Origin: Nannochloropsis oceanica
Lineage: Eukaryota > Sar > Eustigmatophyceae > Eustigmatales > Monodopsidaceae
Length of the DNA stretch: 64,000 nucleotides
NCBI GenBank assembly: GCA_004519485.1
Contig: CP038132.1
Location: forward strand, 186,001 to 250,000
Direction of reading: 5' to 3'
The notes below the pieces were generated by a model. That model was not told the origin of the DNA and made no database searches. It saw only the letters and a program-made list of their open reading frames with translations. Positions 31,866 to 42,580 of the stretch are shown piece by piece (within the stretch, counting starts at the first letter, position 1; each line of letters opens with the position of its first letter). The position numbers and the translations under genes were made by a program.

Positions 31866-34403
31866 CTGTCCGGTAGGAAGTTTGTTAAATTATCCATATG
31901 TGGGTGTGGTAGAGTTACCTCCTTCATCGCCTATTTCGACTCTTTGATAGGGGCGAGAGGGGGAGGGATAAAAGGGAGGGAGGCAGTGTGGGCGTAGAGA
32001 AAGGAAAACAAAGTCATGTTGTAAGGGAGAGAACGAGAAGAGAAGGGGACGAATGTGTTGTGAAATAGAACACTTCATAGGCCAGCACACCAAGAAAATC
32101 ATTGCCATGCTATGGTGGTGCAAAAAATCCCGATTTGCAGCCTTGGAAGGCGTGGCCTCAAAAGAGTATGACTGCAAGCGCAATTACACTGGCTCCTCGT
32201 CCATGGATCCTGCTTTCTACGTGGAGATGGTATCGTAAGTACGTCAAAGAGATGGGTGGATACCTATTGGCATATTGTGCAGGCGGGGACACAAAGAATT
32301 CTGCAGCCATCGGGATCAACGTCGTCCCTTTCCCCATCGCCGACGTCAAGGGGGCTCGGGCTCGCCCTTGTCGGTCCGTGTACCTTTCAAGAGGTGGTAT
32401 CTACTCAAGATAGTGGGGAGGGGTCTCAAGAAGCTGCAAGCTGCAGAGCTTACGAATAACAGGGAGCACTCGTTGGGTATCTTATTCAGTAATCATCCAG
32501 CGTATAGAGGCCTTTTTCAAAAGTCATGGCCTCTTGCAAAGAGGCAGACAGCTAGGACGTGGGGACATCGAGCACCGTGCAAAGGAGCTGCGGGCTGCTG
32601 TCGAAGCGGCCATCTACCACTATGGAACGATTTTACGCAATGCACACCCCCCTCCCCCCCTTGTGCCACCCGCAACTCTCCACGGTGCTGTAGACGGTAG
32701 AGGAGGGAAAGAGTCAACCCTTCTTCCCTTCACGGGGATGCTCAGAGGTTTTCTGGACGGAATATTTGTTGACGCGAAGCTAGCGGCGGGAAAGTATATG
32801 AATGGTCTGTCGGGCATCACTATATTGTTAAGGGCGGGGGAAAGACCTGGAAAGTGTTAGTACTACCGTTTCTGTTTCGCCGGTTCGATATTCCAGCAAT
32901 TATTGCAGCGGGGCTTTGGCAGCAACGTGGTGGAATGTGCGTTGAGCTTTATATACCAACTTAGACAACTAAATCCACGCTCCACGGGTGTGGCTTTAAC
33001 ATAAAATTCGCAAAGTGTTTTACTCGGCAAGACGCACGGGAAGGCGAATGCATTGCCGAAGGTTGTAGTGAGCGATGGTGTACATGCCAGTCAGTGCGTG
33101 CGAGGGGTGATAGACCAATTGCAAGAAAAGTAGAAGAAAGAAACTGCATTCACTCAAAACATACAAACCAAGCAAATATGGGCATGGCGTCGGTTCAATA
33201 GAAGTGAGGTGTACTTACTATAACTAAGGTGTGGATGAAATGGAGGGGGCGTAGGGGCGGAATATGAGCAAGGAGGGGGTAACTATCAGCAAGGGCAGCA
33301 AGCATAGATTTACAGGGATATATTTGCACAACACTGGGATAGTTGTTTGCTAGAGTAGAAAAGATGGACGGAAAAGAAGTATAAAAAACGATGATACCAT
33401 TAGACAAGGCACTTTCGCTCCACTGCACCCATTGGTTTCCATTCCTTTTCCTTTTCTGCGTGCTCGTGCCCGCCATACAAAAGGACAACTTCCTTGAACG
33501 GTCGCACGATCCAACTTATCTTTGTTGCTGTAAAAATAAGCGGAGCTCCTGGGAAGTGACACTTTTCAAAGGTGGCCCATTTCGTTGGGTTATGGGGCAT
33601 TAGCGAGACGACATGACTTCAGAGGTGTCAATTGATTCAGAGTCTGATTTCGAAAGTACGGCAGGGGGAAGGAGTCATGCGGGTGAGTCTTTCTCAACAT
33701 GACACTGTAAATCTAATAATCCTCAACAACATGTCGGCTAAGCTTGTCGTCGATGTCGGGGCTCTAAGTGAAAGTAATGCTCAGCGATAGTAGTTCCCTT
33801 TGGACATCCAGCACGAGAACTCGACAAACAACGGCTGACTGGGCCTCCTCCGATGAGCTCAAAAGTGGGGATACTATTGGGGTCTACTAATCCTAAAACT
33901 TCTGGACCCCCCACCACTCTACGTGATACATATTCTGATAATTCAGAGTTAAATCGCCATACTGGCAACAGTCCACTGACATGATGGGTTGACTTGTTGG
34001 AAAAGGCTCACATGAGAGAAAGTCGACGAGAGGGAACACCCATTCGACCTGGTTGTCTCCTTAAAGTGCTCTTGCTTGATCTGTCGCGTCGTCTTCAAGG
34101 CCACGCCTACCCCGAGTCTTGCCCTGACTTTTGTCGCTGAGGTTTCCTCCGCCAGGACAACATTGCATGTGCTGAGCCGCTATTTTCTTACTCTGTCCAA
34201 TGTCAAACATGATCACACATCCATACTTAGTCTGCTGGGCCGAGATTGCTTAGATATCTTGCTTGGTGGGCGCTGCCGCTTGCGGCGAGTGGAGAAGCCA
34301 ACACAGCCCAATTCGTGTCTCCGGACAGGGTGTGGGAGGCCCCCTTGCAACGCACACGAGCACCAGCAACACCACCAGCAACAGCAACAGTGCGGTAGTC
34401 GGC

Positions 34404-37400
34404 ATGACGACCCTCCTTGGACAGCCCCCCTCCTCGTTGAGGGCGATGGGGAGTGCATTTTACGATGAGGACGCTCAGAGCGTCGTGGCCCTCGGCCAAC
34501 ACGCTGCAGGCAGTGGCACGGAGGACGAGATGGATACAGACCATTTCGATGAGTTGGACCGCATCATCTTCGACATGCCGTACGTGTCAGAGCAGGATCC
34601 CTTGAGCAGCTGTAGCGTCGGAGGGCAGTCGCAAGGGCAAACCAACGGGCAGGGCCATGGGCACCAAGAGCGGGGGGCGTCACAGCACGGGGGCGCGGGT
34701 CTCTTGATGCCTAACCCCCACAATGGCCACATCCACGGTGATGGGGGTCACCACATAAATCACAACAACCATGGAAGCGTCCGAGGGGGAGGGATGGACT
34801 GGCACGCGAAGGAGGAGGACGCCTCATATCATACTGCGGTGGACTCCAGCTGTCACACTGACCGGAGCTACCATCGTGTGGATGCCTCGGGGCATTCCAT
34901 GATCGACGCCTCCAGCCATAGCATGATGGATGCATCGGGGCACGAGTCCCTGATTGATTCGAGTGGGCATTACGACGACTTCGCCGCGCACAAGGGCGAC
35001 CCCAGATATATGGAGCACAGCTGCGAGGCCTGCAAGCGATCCAAGGTAAGGAGCGGTGGGATGGAGTTTGAAATGATAGGTATTTGCTTTGGGATAGTCC
35101 GTGAATCTTCGACACACACGGCTTAATGATAATTGTTGGTTGGTTTGGTTGTCCCTTCTTTTCGTGTGTTTTGTCTCGTCCAGCATCTGAACTGAGCTCC
35201 ATCTGCTTGTGGCGACTGTCGCCCTTCTCCATTTTACAACGGCCCCCAGCCTCACTTTCTACTCTCATTTCAAGATGTCGAATTAATTGTCTCCAGGCCT
35301 TACTGCACATTTGTATTTGCCCTTCCATTTTTTGTATTGAGTGTACCTCAAGTCACATGCAACCACTTGTCGATCTATCCCCGAACATTAATTAACCCGC
35401 CGTGAGACTCCCTCTCCCTTTTCGTCCGTGCAAAGGCCCCACCACGGCTACACATTACACGTCCTCCCATGTTTTTTCACGGAAATCGATGGTGCTGATC
35501 ATTCAATTCAACCCACACTCTCCTCCCTACTTCTCCCCCAGAAACGCTGTAACCGTCGCAACCCCTGCCAAATATGCACCTCCCGAGGCATCAAGTGCGT
35601 GCCCCAAATCCGCGGACCCGGTCGTCCTCCAGGCAGTAAGAGCAGCAGAGGCTCCTCCTCCTCTTCCTCCCTCACTCTGGGCAGTTCCCGCCATGGTGGC
35701 TCCCGGGGAGATGTGCGCTCTTCCCTCAACAGCACCCAGCATAGCACCAACAGCAGTGCCACCACCTCCGCCGCATCTTCCACTGCCTCCTCCCTCTCTC
35801 GCTCTTTGTCTGGTAACGGGTTGTTACAGCAAGAGCAGGACTTGGTGGTAGTGGCTGCTGCTGCTTCTACGAGACAATCCCCTCCAAGGGACCCTTGGCA
35901 CTGTCGATTCTTCTTCGAGGCGGCGCGGCATTGCAAGGAGGCGTTTCTGAAGGCCTGGCATGACAATGAGTTGGATACGTCCAAGTGTATTATGCTCAGG
36001 TACGTGCGTGCAAGTTTTTTTGGGCGACTTGGTTACCCGATGTGTATGGGTCGGTGGGGTAGTTCTGTTGGTCATTCCCCTCCTTTCTCTCACTCACTCA
36101 CCCCCTTCACCTTCCCCCCCCCCCTCCTTTTTATCCTCCCAGGAACCTCTGGACCAAGACGTCCTCCATCCTCGCCTCAGGGGTCGACATGACCTTCGGT
36201 ATCTGTGACCAGCTCCAAGAAGTGGTTGGGCCCGCCCCAACGGGCTCGGGCCCGATTGCCTGTAGTCCTGCGACGAGGAGCAAGAGCCAGGCGGCGCAAC
36301 AAGCCCAGCTCTTGTCGCACCCGGGGTCGAAGGAGGGAATGGGTCCTTGGAATCTGCCCGATGATTTGAGGAAGATGGATGATGGAGTGTCGATGTTGTG
36401 TGGGTTCATGTTTATCCAGGACGAGTTGTTCGTGTTTACAGACGAGAGGTTCGCCGCTACATTCATGACACGCGAGGAGGTGGAGGGGAAGGTGGAGAGC
36501 TTCGCAGTGTTGCCGATACTGTTGTTGGCGGAGATATTCCACCCTGACGACCTACCTGATGTTTATGCAGCAATTGGCGCGCATTGGTTTAGGCGGCGGC
36601 CGAGCTCTGGTGTAGGGGTGGGGGGAAGTAATGGGAGTATCAGCAGCATGAACAGCAGTAGCGGTAGTACGAGCAGTAGGGACTCGGCAAGCCCGGGGCC
36701 AGTGTCTCGGGGAGTACCTGAGGCGGCTTGGATTTGCAAATGCATTGATAAGCGGAATACGGAGATAACGGCCTTGGTGCGGTTTCGGTCATTTGCGGCA
36801 CCGACGGAGGGTTACGCGGGTGCGGCTATGTTATCGATCTTGCCGTTGACAAGAAGCAAGTATATTGCGGATCCGGATGTACAGACGAACATGAGGTCGG
36901 GGGTGTCGTCGAGGCACCACTTGAGGGATACATTTGGGGCATTGCCTACTGCTTTGCCGGAGCACGATGACGAAGACGATGACGACGAGCATCACCATCT
37001 GGTGTTAGAAAGGAGAGGGGAAAGAGTGGGGGCGTCGGGGCATGGCCAGGATTTGTTAAATGAGGAGGAGGACGATGAAATTTTTTTGGATGCACACGGT
37101 GACGACGCTATGTTCCGGCCCTTGCGGCGGGGGATGACGGTGTTGTCGGCTGAGACGAGCGGTCCTCAACCGGTGCCTCTTTCCAAGCATGCCTCTGACC
37201 CTCTACCTCATCACAACGAGCACCACTTCCACAGCCAGCCCCAGCACACCTCTTCTCATTTGTCTAGTTTGAGTAGCATGGCGTCGCATCAGACAGGCGT
37301 GTCGTGGGGGGGTGGAAGGATTTCTGAATGCCTGGGGAACCAAAACCGCAGCGCCTCGCAATTCTACAACACAGTGCAGCATCAAGAGCGGCCTAAGCGG

Positions 37401-38162
37401 GAGCAAGAGGAGCCGCACCAGCAGCACCGTGAAGAACAACAGCAACATCGCCTTCCAGGCAACAATAGCTTGGACGGGAGCAGCAGCCACGGAGGCGCCA
37501 TGGACCAAGACCTCCCTACTGTTCAGCTGACCCAGGCGCAGCTCTTCCTCTTGCAGGGGGGCACTGGCAGTGGCATCGGTTTATTTAAAGATATACAGCA
37601 GGAGCAGCAGCACATGTGCAACCAGATTTCGCCAGACGGCGTGACAGCAGCGGAGGAGAGCGCAGAGAGAGTCGCTACTGAGCTGTACGGTTCGAGTCCC
37701 AGTCCGGAGCCGCACATCCTTGGCCATTCCCGTCACAGCCCAACGCAACGTGCACAGCAGCAGCAGCAGCAGCAGAAAAGGCAACAAGAACGCCAGCAAG
37801 AAGATCAGCAACAAGAACAAGGACATCAACAGCAGCAACAGCAGCAACAGCAGCAGGGGATGGTGCTGCCCCTGCCACACCTGCCTGGGATGGTGCCGTC
37901 GCTTGTCCGCACCGTGAGCAGCAGCGCCATGTTGGGTGCCCGCCCCACAACCATATCCCAAGGAAAGGACGAAGGGGGACGTGGAGGGGCGTTGAGTCAC
38001 AGCAATAGCAGCACCGACCTGGATATGTCTTGTCATGGCCCGGCGGATCCGAATGGGTATGGTGGATTGCATTGGACGCCGGCGCCATTGGCTTCTTTTT
38101 TGGGGGTTTCCTCTTGGGGATCAAGGCGTGGCTCAAGGAAGGAGGAGAGATCTAAAGATTAG
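34404..38162 (+). CDS. Zn(II)2Cys6 transcription factor with AT-hook, possible PAS-like domain and Gln-rich tail
   Basis: Nuclear DNA-binding regulator. Exons 34404-35045, 35542-35999 and 36143-38162 join in frame to 1039 residues. The first intron splits the binuclear zinc cluster: CEACKRSK | KRCNRRNPCQICTSRGIKC, spacing C-x2-C-x6-C-x5-C-x2-C-x6-C, exactly canonical. An AT-hook-like RGPGRPPGSK follows at once. Upstream is a His/Gly/Ser-rich region with a repeated DASGHS/DASSHS motif. Downstream, LCGFMFIQDELFVFTDERFA...EIFHPDDLPDVYAAIG and LVRFRSFAAPTEG resemble a PAS-type fold (weak). The C-terminus is rich in Ser, His and Gln runs (QQQQQQQ), typical of activation domains. Zn2Cys6 proteins are mostly fungal but occur in stramenopile algae; one in Nannochloropsis gaditana (ZnCys) is known to control lipid accumulation. 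Whether this is that gene cannot be decided here. The start may lie further upstream. Confidence 0.85.
37755..37860. repeat. CAG/CAA triplet tracts encoding Gln runs
   Basis: Two CAG-rich tracts (37757-37775 and 37830-37855), with mixed CAG/CAA between them, encode Gln runs in the Zn2Cys6 factor. Confidence 0.8.
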
Positions 38163-39622
38163 AGACTGCTCAATCTTCTGGGAGTCAGTCGCCGGAGAAG
38201 CAGAAGAGGAGGATTGAGCAGGCGGTATTACGGGGGACGCGGGTGAGAAGTTGCAGCTCGACGGATGGTGGTGGTGCTGCTGCTGCGGCGGCGGCGGCGG
38301 CTGAGGCAGCTGAGGCGGCGTTGCCTGTTTTTGACGCTCATTCCTTTGATGCTTAAGGGTGTGCACTTGGCTCGAGAAGAAAGAAGGAGTATAGACGGAG
38401 AGTGGAGATGGTGATCAATTTCGTGTTGGAATATATATTGGCAGTTTTTCAATGTACATGGCAAGAACAACAATGACACCAAAAATAATAATAAGAACAA
38501 CCAACACAATAATAGCATTGGAGGATTGACAGGAAGGATGAGGAAAAGCAGTGGCACGAGCTGCAATGAATGCAGCAAGCAAACAATTTTGGACTTGAGG
38601 GGAAAAGGTGGGGAAAAAGAGAGGAGAGATACGCGCTACGCACTTAGGTAACGACATGCCACAAGTTAGTTGGCAGCAGGGACCACCACCATCAGCAGCA
38701 GTAGCAACAGCAGTATTTTTGTTGCTGCCTGCCTCCGATACCCCGTACACATATGCGTGTTAATTATGATTTTTAATTCCTATCGATGTGAGCATAATGA
38801 CAGTGCACAACTATTCTTCCGCTCGTAGGTAACCTTAACCCGTCGCTTGACGATGAAGTCGACAATGAATGGGAACACATATAATAATGATTTTTTAAAA
38901 AAAGGTTGGATAGCTTATGAGAGAAGATCTTGAGACTTGCTGAAGGGAGAGAAAACGAGGATGGACTTAATATGCGGTGACTCGAGCACAGTGATACAGC
39001 CGCGCGTAGCAGGAATTGAGTGCAAGAGCGGAGAAACGATGAGGGAAGAAGGGAAGGAGAAATCGTGTGCGTCCGTATGTCTGTGTGTTATATATTACTA
39101 GGTGGCGGCCATCCTTTTCCCTCTATATTAAGATATGAACGACCTCTTAAGCGAAAGATGGAGATGGAGAAGGATGAGGAGTTGCACATACGGCTACAGG
39201 AGTAGGACGCCCTTTAGGTAACGCACTAGAAGACATGAGACAGAGATGATGGTGACGAGGAGAGAATGAGCTGGAGATTAAAAACAAAATGTGCGTCGTA
39301 ACCAGCCAGCAATCAAACAGTAGCCTTTTAAACTCTTCTAGATTGATGATGACTAAAATAGGAAAAAATTAAGAAAGCAGGGCCCTCACAGAAACCGCCA
39401 ATAGTCAAACAAACCTGTGTGTGAGCCCGTAGCGAGCGAGTGAAAGGAGTGCATGTACGCATCTGTGGGTTTGAGTAAAACAATTATCCACTCTTGCGTA
39501 CATGTGTCTCCCGCGAGACATAGTGGGTCAGCTCCCCCACACATAATTACACCACTAAAACATAAAATATTGGCTTCCGTTTCTTCGCTTCTAAAGTTAC
39601 TTTTCCTTTTCGCTGTCGCGTA
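38163..39622. other. Intergenic between convergent genes, 1.5 kb
   Basis: Contains a triplet-rich patch (CTG/CGG, 38272-38325) just after the Zn2Cys6 stop, then GA- and AT-rich sequence. A short open frame at 39020-39205 has no support. Likely a long 3' UTR plus spacer. Confidence 0.4.
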
Positions 39623-40399
39623 TTACTTGCCATCAACATCATCTTCTTCCTCATCCTCGTTCTTCATATTGCTAGGCCCTAGCCCCGAAGCATCACCCAA
39701 AACCTTGGCCTCCACAAACTCCCTGAGGGTGTCTCTACTCACATTCCGCATCACCCCCCCCGCCAACCCTCCAAACATCTCCTTGTCCACTAAACTCATA
39801 TTCACACCCCCAGGTCCCAACATCTGGTGTACATATTCCTGCGTGTCGAACTTCTCTGCCTCCTGGTACTGAGTCTCTGTTGCGGCTTCCTCCGCCAAGA
39901 CTCGCCGCCAGTCCATATTATTTTCCAAGGCACCCTCTTTCTTTTCTAGTAGCAGCTTCACTGCCCGCTCGGGACCAAAGCCTTCCAAGCTCCAATAGGT
40001 GCCGTCCAAGGCAATCCGCCCCTTGAGCTTTCCACCCAACAACATCTCTGTGCTATTCACCAACCCCAGCTTGAGACTCGTGGCTGCCGCTTTGAACAGC
40101 ACATCCTCCTTGCGCGTTTCCGGTGGGACGGGCACCGTGACTTCCAGTTCCCAATCGTTCTCCGTCCACGAATATCGGTCGCCAACCCATCCTATCCCTA
40201 TGGGACCGCCCCCTCCCTGCACACACAGCACAAGGCCCCGGGCACGACGCGAAGCGTGAGGTCGTGAGGATGAGGGAGGGGCATTGCAGAGACGAGGAAA
40301 CCAGCCTTGACAGAGGGGCAGGGTTGACGCAAAGAGGAGCACGACGACACGATAAGGGGGTGTTGCTCTTTTTTTCTTTGTTGGCGGGATTGTGTTCAT
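39623..40399 (-). CDS. CS-domain (p23/NudC-like) protein with a plastid-type leader
   Basis: A single 258-codon exon. The N-terminus has a signal-peptide-like hydrophobic stretch (VVVLLFASTLPLCQGWFPRL) followed by a Ser/Arg-rich transit-like region. The aromatic residue after CQG fits the complex-plastid leader, though less cleanly than the F of SAF motifs. The CS domain runs about 75-155: YSWTENDWELEVTVPVPPET, LKLGLVNSTEMLLGGKLKGR and YWSLEGFG match the p23/NudC beta-sandwich (yxWxQt.eev.v.vplp...k...v.i....l.v...g..ll.G.L...i..de..W.le). Such domains are Hsp90 co-chaperones or general chaperones. The acidic tail (NEDEEEDDVDGK) also resembles p23. Partner and compartment are inferred. Confidence 0.78.
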   Translation of the reverse strand: MNTIPPTKKKRATPPYRVVVLLFASTLPLCQGWFPRLCNAPPSSSRPHASRRARGLVLCVQGGGGPIGIGWVGDRYSWTENDWELEVTVPVPPETRKEDVLFKAAATSLKLGLVNSTEMLLGGKLKGRIALDGTYWSLEGFGPERAVKLLLEKKEGALENNMDWRRVLAEEAATETQYQEAEKFDTQEYVHQMLGPGGVNMSLVDKEMFGGLAGGVMRNVSRDTLREFVEAKVLGDASGLGPSNMKNEDEEEDDVDGK

Positions 40400-40733
40400 A
40401 GCTGTGCGTGTATATTGATATATGGTTCAGGACGTGGGTATGGCAACTGCGAGGTCGTCTCAGCGATGATGAGGCGGAAGCTTACTTGTCTCTAGAGCTA
40501 GTCTGTGAGTTTGCTTGAGCGTGCGTCCCGAAGGACTAAATTAAGCAGCGATGCGTGATCTCTGCGCACCATCCCATCATGGTAATCGTGGGGGAAGTGG
40601 TGACTTATGTTTGCCGAAGACTGACAATTTGGAGGATCCCTTCCTCACTGTCTGCTCCAGTAGCCATACCGCAATCCCTCCACTAACCACCTCTGCTCCC
40701 TCGCTTCGCAAATCACAGGACTACCGCATCACC
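40400..40733. other. Intergenic, divergent promoter region
   Basis: Between the CS-domain gene and CWC15. An in-frame upstream extension of CWC15 to 40551 is open but does not look like the family. Nothing else is seen. Confidence 0.4.
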
Positions 40734-41519
40734 ATGACGACGGCAGCCAAATCAACATGGAACTCTAAGCAGGGGGGGGCCTCTGACCTGGGCAGCTGGA
40801 GCCTCGGCGGGCAGACGTCCCGGCAATTTTCTGTCCTTGACATGCCCGCGCACAAGACCCTCAAGTATCGGAAAACGGGCCAAAACACGGCGGCGGAGTT
40901 GCGCAAAAAGGATTTGCGGAGCGTGCTGGACGAGAAGGAGCGGGCGGCACACATGGCCAAGCTGCAGGAACGTGGCAAGGGAGGGGATTTGGGCGCCCGC
41001 GAAGAGCTGCGGCGGTTGGAGGCGGGAGAGGCCGCAGCCACGCCCTTGTTGCTCAAGGACAAAGAAGAACTTCGCCAAGCCACCCAGCGCTTTGACGATC
41101 GCGATGATGAGGCGAATGATGACGATGATGATGCGGGCGGGGTGGGTGGGACCGGGATTGAGAGTGATTTGGATAGCAGCGACGACAGCGACGATGACGA
41201 TGACGACGACGACGAAGACCTGTTACGTTTGGAGTTGGAAAAAATCAAGCAGGAGCGGGAAGAGGCTCGTCGGAAGCAGGAGGATGAGGACAAGGCCGAG
41301 GCAGCCCGAATGAAGGAGGATGAAATCAATGCGGCGGCCTTGAAGGGAAACCCGCTCCTAGCAAGTGGTACTGGTAGTGCACAGATCAAGCGTAAATGGA
41401 ACGACGACGTGGTCTTCAAGAACCAATCTCGGGGGGAGACGGAGAAGAAGAAGAAGTTTGTAAACGATACGATCCGCAATCCGTTCCACAAGGCTTTCTT
41501 GCAGCGGTACATGAAGTAA
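40734..41519 (+). CDS. CWC15: Pre-mRNA-splicing factor CWC15 (AD002/Cwf15)
   Basis: Component of the Prp19-associated (NTC-related) part of the active spliceosome. A single exon of 261 residues. The start MTTAAKSTWNSKQGG is chosen because CWC15 proteins begin MTTAaRPTw..arGG. SVLDMPAHKTLKYRKTGQNT and RSVLDEKERAAH follow the conserved N-terminal block; a long Asp-rich region (DDSDDDDDDDDEDL) and a Glu/Arg-rich helix come next; and the hallmark C-terminus KRKWNDDVVFKNQSRGE, NDTIRNPFHKAFLQRYMK is intact. Length is typical for the family. Confidence 0.96.
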   Translation: MTTAAKSTWNSKQGGASDLGSWSLGGQTSRQFSVLDMPAHKTLKYRKTGQNTAAELRKKDLRSVLDEKERAAHMAKLQERGKGGDLGAREELRRLEAGEAAATPLLLKDKEELRQATQRFDDRDDEANDDDDDAGGVGGTGIESDLDSSDDSDDDDDDDDEDLLRLELEKIKQEREEARRKQEDEDKAEAARMKEDEINAAALKGNPLLASGTGSAQIKRKWNDDVVFKNQSRGETEKKKKFVNDTIRNPFHKAFLQRYMK

Positions 41520-42009
41520 GAGTTGTGTGTGTACGTGTGAGTGTGTGTTCATCTCATTTCCGTTTGTCCATAGAAAAATCTGCCTGAAAAACGAAAAAAG
41601 AAGGAACGAAAGATTTCTACCTGACAGTTCATCTAAAAGAGGTTGATACTGAGGGTAACGTCCAAAGGAAACCTCTCTTTGCCATAAATCAAACAATAAT
41701 GACATCTAGAGCGAGCGCCAGCGCCACGCCTCGGTCCTCCTTCTCCTCCTTCAGCTTGTCAAAAAATTAACCGGAAATGCATGAGCATACTTTTCTGCAA
41801 GTCACGCCCCCCCCACGCCCCCCCCATGCACCTATTGCGGTTCTTCCACCTACAACGATTCAGCGAACAAGGCAATTTCCGGGAAAGTTTTTGTCTGCCT
41901 GCTCTCCAGATTCCGACCCATTCCTGACATGGAAGAATGGAGGGCACTCACGATAAGCTTCCATATCTACCGTTCTGCCAACAGCCGCGCTGTAGCTTGC
42001 CCATTGTCA

Positions 42010-42096
42010 ACTTAAGTAAAGTAAAGTGAACTATATAAAGTATAAATAAAGTAAAGTAAAGTATAAAGTATAAAGTATAAAAATAAAAATAAAAAA
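42010..42096. repeat. AT-rich microsatellite (TAAAG/TATAAAG units)
   Basis: Irregular units AAAGTA, TATAAAGTA and AAATAAAAAT. It abuts the terminal hairpin side of repeat copy A, as a different AT microsatellite abuts copy B. Confidence 0.8.
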
Positions 42097-42109
42097 TCTT
42101 TGTAATGTG

Positions 42110-42285
42110 TAGTTCTTTTTGGGCGTTCCTACATCCCTCTAGAACTATCGCATGCAACCTGCGTCTTCGAGGACTTGCATACGAGGGGGAGCCTTCCAAC
42201 AATAAAATGTTGTCATCCCTTATTCCTCGTCCGAGTTTTACTAGCGACTTTGACAGGTGTTTTGAGGTTGGTCAAGGGTCACACA
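42110..42285 (-). mobile_element. Dispersed repeat copy A: truncated 3' terminus of the element seen at 48.8 kb, inverted
   Basis: Reads on the minus strand as a close relative of 48790-48968. About 130 bases of the core differ at roughly ten positions by eye, including the shared blocks TCGAGGACTTGCATACGAGG and GGAGCCTTCCAACAATAAA. It keeps the end-proximal inverted repeat (TAGTTCT at 42110-42116, AGAACTA at 42141-42147). The Fanzor-type coding end present next to copy B is absent here, so copy A is truncated at its inner side. Confidence 0.75.
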
Positions 42286-42580
42286 ATAATAATGCCCAAA
42301 CCCAGAAAACTAAAAATAATCCATTTCCTATTTCAGTAGCAAGCACGTAAGGAGTGCTCATGCCACATGACGATGAGCGGACGTAGTCTAATGGCCTTCT
42401 CGAATGAAGTGAACCATCATCGATTTGCCTTTCGCCCACCAGGCACCACTGTCGTAATTCAAATTCAGGGCTGATTTCAAAGTGTTCTCTGCCTGCGTTT
42501 ATCACACACTGATAATTCCTGCTCCTCCCTATCACCACAACACACTGCATAGGTAGACACGCATCGCTGTCCTATCCACT

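Larger units (their letters stand above)
30889..34403. other. Gene-poor 3.5 kb with decayed repeats
   Basis: The longest stretch without a supported gene. It holds a perfect short hairpin (31438-31465), a degenerate tandem repeat (31650-31865) and patches that read like old coding sequence (for example 32510-32640, HRAKELRAAVEAAIYHYG, after a possible acceptor near 32500), but no start-to-stop gene could be assembled. The right end should hold the promoter and 5' UTR of the Zn2Cys6 factor. Confidence 0.5.
41520..42580. other. Intergenic with AT microsatellite and dispersed repeat copy A
   Basis: 1.06 kb between CWC15 and the GT60 gene. It contains an AT-rich microsatellite (about 42010-42096) and an inverted relative of a 48.8-kb repeat (both listed separately). 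The remaining sequence shows no gene. Confidence 0.5.

Noticed and set aside
32275-32860. Overlapping plus-strand frames in the gene-poor region
   Set aside because: Coding-like patches change frame without usable splice sites and no domain was recognised, so I did not call a gene or pseudogene.
37686-37705. GGTTCGAGTCC, resembling a tRNA T-arm
   Set aside because: It lies inside the Zn2Cys6 coding exon and no acceptor, D or anticodon arm can be folded around it.
39020-39205. Short plus-strand frame near 39.1 kb
   Set aside because: Purine-rich composition, no upstream promoter-like or splice context, and no recognisable motif.
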